Below, piece by piece: positions 5,390 through 5,647 of a stretch of 5,647 bases of DNA. The stretch lies in the NCBI GenBank assembly GCA_937124525.1, contig CAKZLA010000490.1, positions 1-5,647 on the forward strand, read 5' to 3'. The stretch's first letter is position 1; every line of letters begins with the position of its first letter. A program made the translations under genes and the position numbers. This DNA is from an uncultured Desulfobacterium sp. Its GTDB lineage: Bacteria; Desulfobacterota; Desulfobacteria; Desulfobacterales; Desulfobacteraceae. The notes beneath the pieces are model-generated. The model was not told the origin of the DNA, ran no database searches, and worked only from the letters and a program-made list of their open reading frames with translations.

Positions 5390-5647
5390 ATGGTGGACAA
5401 CACCAATACTCAAATAACTGCAAAATCAATGCAGACAATTTTCTACCATGCTGCCCGATGGATATTGGGCATGGTGTTTATCTATGCCAGTTACGATAAA
5501 ATTATTCATCCCGGGGCTTTTGCCGTCATGATACACAACTATCAACTGCTACCGGGAGAGCTGGTGAATCTGGCGGCCCTGGTATTGCCCTGGTTGGAAT
5601 TGATCCTGGGTATCTGTCTAATCACCGGATGGTTAATATCAGGTACC
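5390..5647 (+). CDS. DoxX/MauE-like integral membrane protein, N-terminal part (cut by window end)
   Basis: The open frame runs to the last base without a stop, giving 86 residues. Two hydrophobic segments are visible: about 18-35 (HAARWILGMVFIYASYDKI region) and about 58-83 (LVNLAALVLPWLELILGICL region). The pattern of a first helix ending in YASYDKI, a short FAVMIHNYQLLP loop, then LPWLELILG at the start of a second helix is typical of the DoxX/MauE superfamily of four-helix membrane proteins. These are tied to quinone, thiosulfate or thiol-redox chemistry, with MauE needed for methylamine dehydrogenase disulfide formation. The start at ATG 5390 has GGGG seven bases upstream. An alternative in-frame ATG at 5366 would overlap the rhodanese stop and add eight residues. 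It directly follows the rhodanese gene, suggesting a joint periplasmic sulfur or disulfide role (inference). Confidence 0.8.
   Translation, partial: MVDNTNTQITAKSMQTIFYHAARWILGMVFIYASYDKIIHPGAFAVMIHNYQLLPGELVNLAALVLPWLELILGICLITGWLISGT

Overview
The window looks like chromosomal DNA from an anaerobic, Fe-S-rich bacterium. The best guess is a sulfate-reducing Desulfobacterota, such as a Desulfobacter-like lineage. This rests on gene content (a multi-subunit 2-oxoacid:ferredoxin oxidoreductase with its own two-cluster ferredoxin, a beta-oxidation type acyl-CoA dehydrogenase, and a rhodanese/DoxX-MauE membrane pair) and on protein style. It is inference, not a database result. No tRNA, rRNA, CRISPR array, insertion sequence or phage gene is visible.

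Layout. Positions 1-472 (+) hold the last 156 codons of an acyl-CoA dehydrogenase. A strong hairpin with an A-tract on one side and a T-tract on the other (542-583) separates it from a convergent six-gene minus-strand cluster covering 4679 to 613. In transcription order this cluster is: a P-loop ATPase of the MinD/CobQ type (TTG start), a 2x[4Fe-4S] ferredoxin (delta subunit), and the alpha, beta (TPP-binding) and gamma subunits of a 2-oxoacid:ferredoxin oxidoreductase of the VOR/KOR type. A tandem ACT-domain protein comes last. The first four genes are tightly packed (11-nt gap, 1-nt overlap, 17-nt gap). The beta-gamma gap (147 nt) and gamma-ACT gap (110 nt) are looser and may hold internal regulatory sites.

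A divergent intergenic region (about 4680-4854) carries a perfect 8-bp-arm inverted repeat in the probable leader of the oxidoreductase operon. It also holds a near-consensus sigma70 promoter facing right, whose -10 lies only six bases before the best ATG of the next gene. To the right (+) lie a membrane-anchored or exported single-domain rhodanese (4855-5373) and the start of a DoxX/MauE-like membrane protein cut by the window end (5390-5647).

How the genes work together. The oxidoreductase should decarboxylate a 2-oxoacid to its acyl-CoA and pass electrons through the VorC-type ferredoxin to the ferredoxin pool. The acyl-CoA dehydrogenase next door could act on the resulting or related acyl-CoAs, though it is convergent and not co-transcribed. 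The ATPase at the head and the ACT protein at the tail have no assigned role in this enzyme and are the best candidates for an undescribed maturation or regulation module. The rhodanese/MauE pair looks like a separate periplasmic sulfur or thiol-redox unit.
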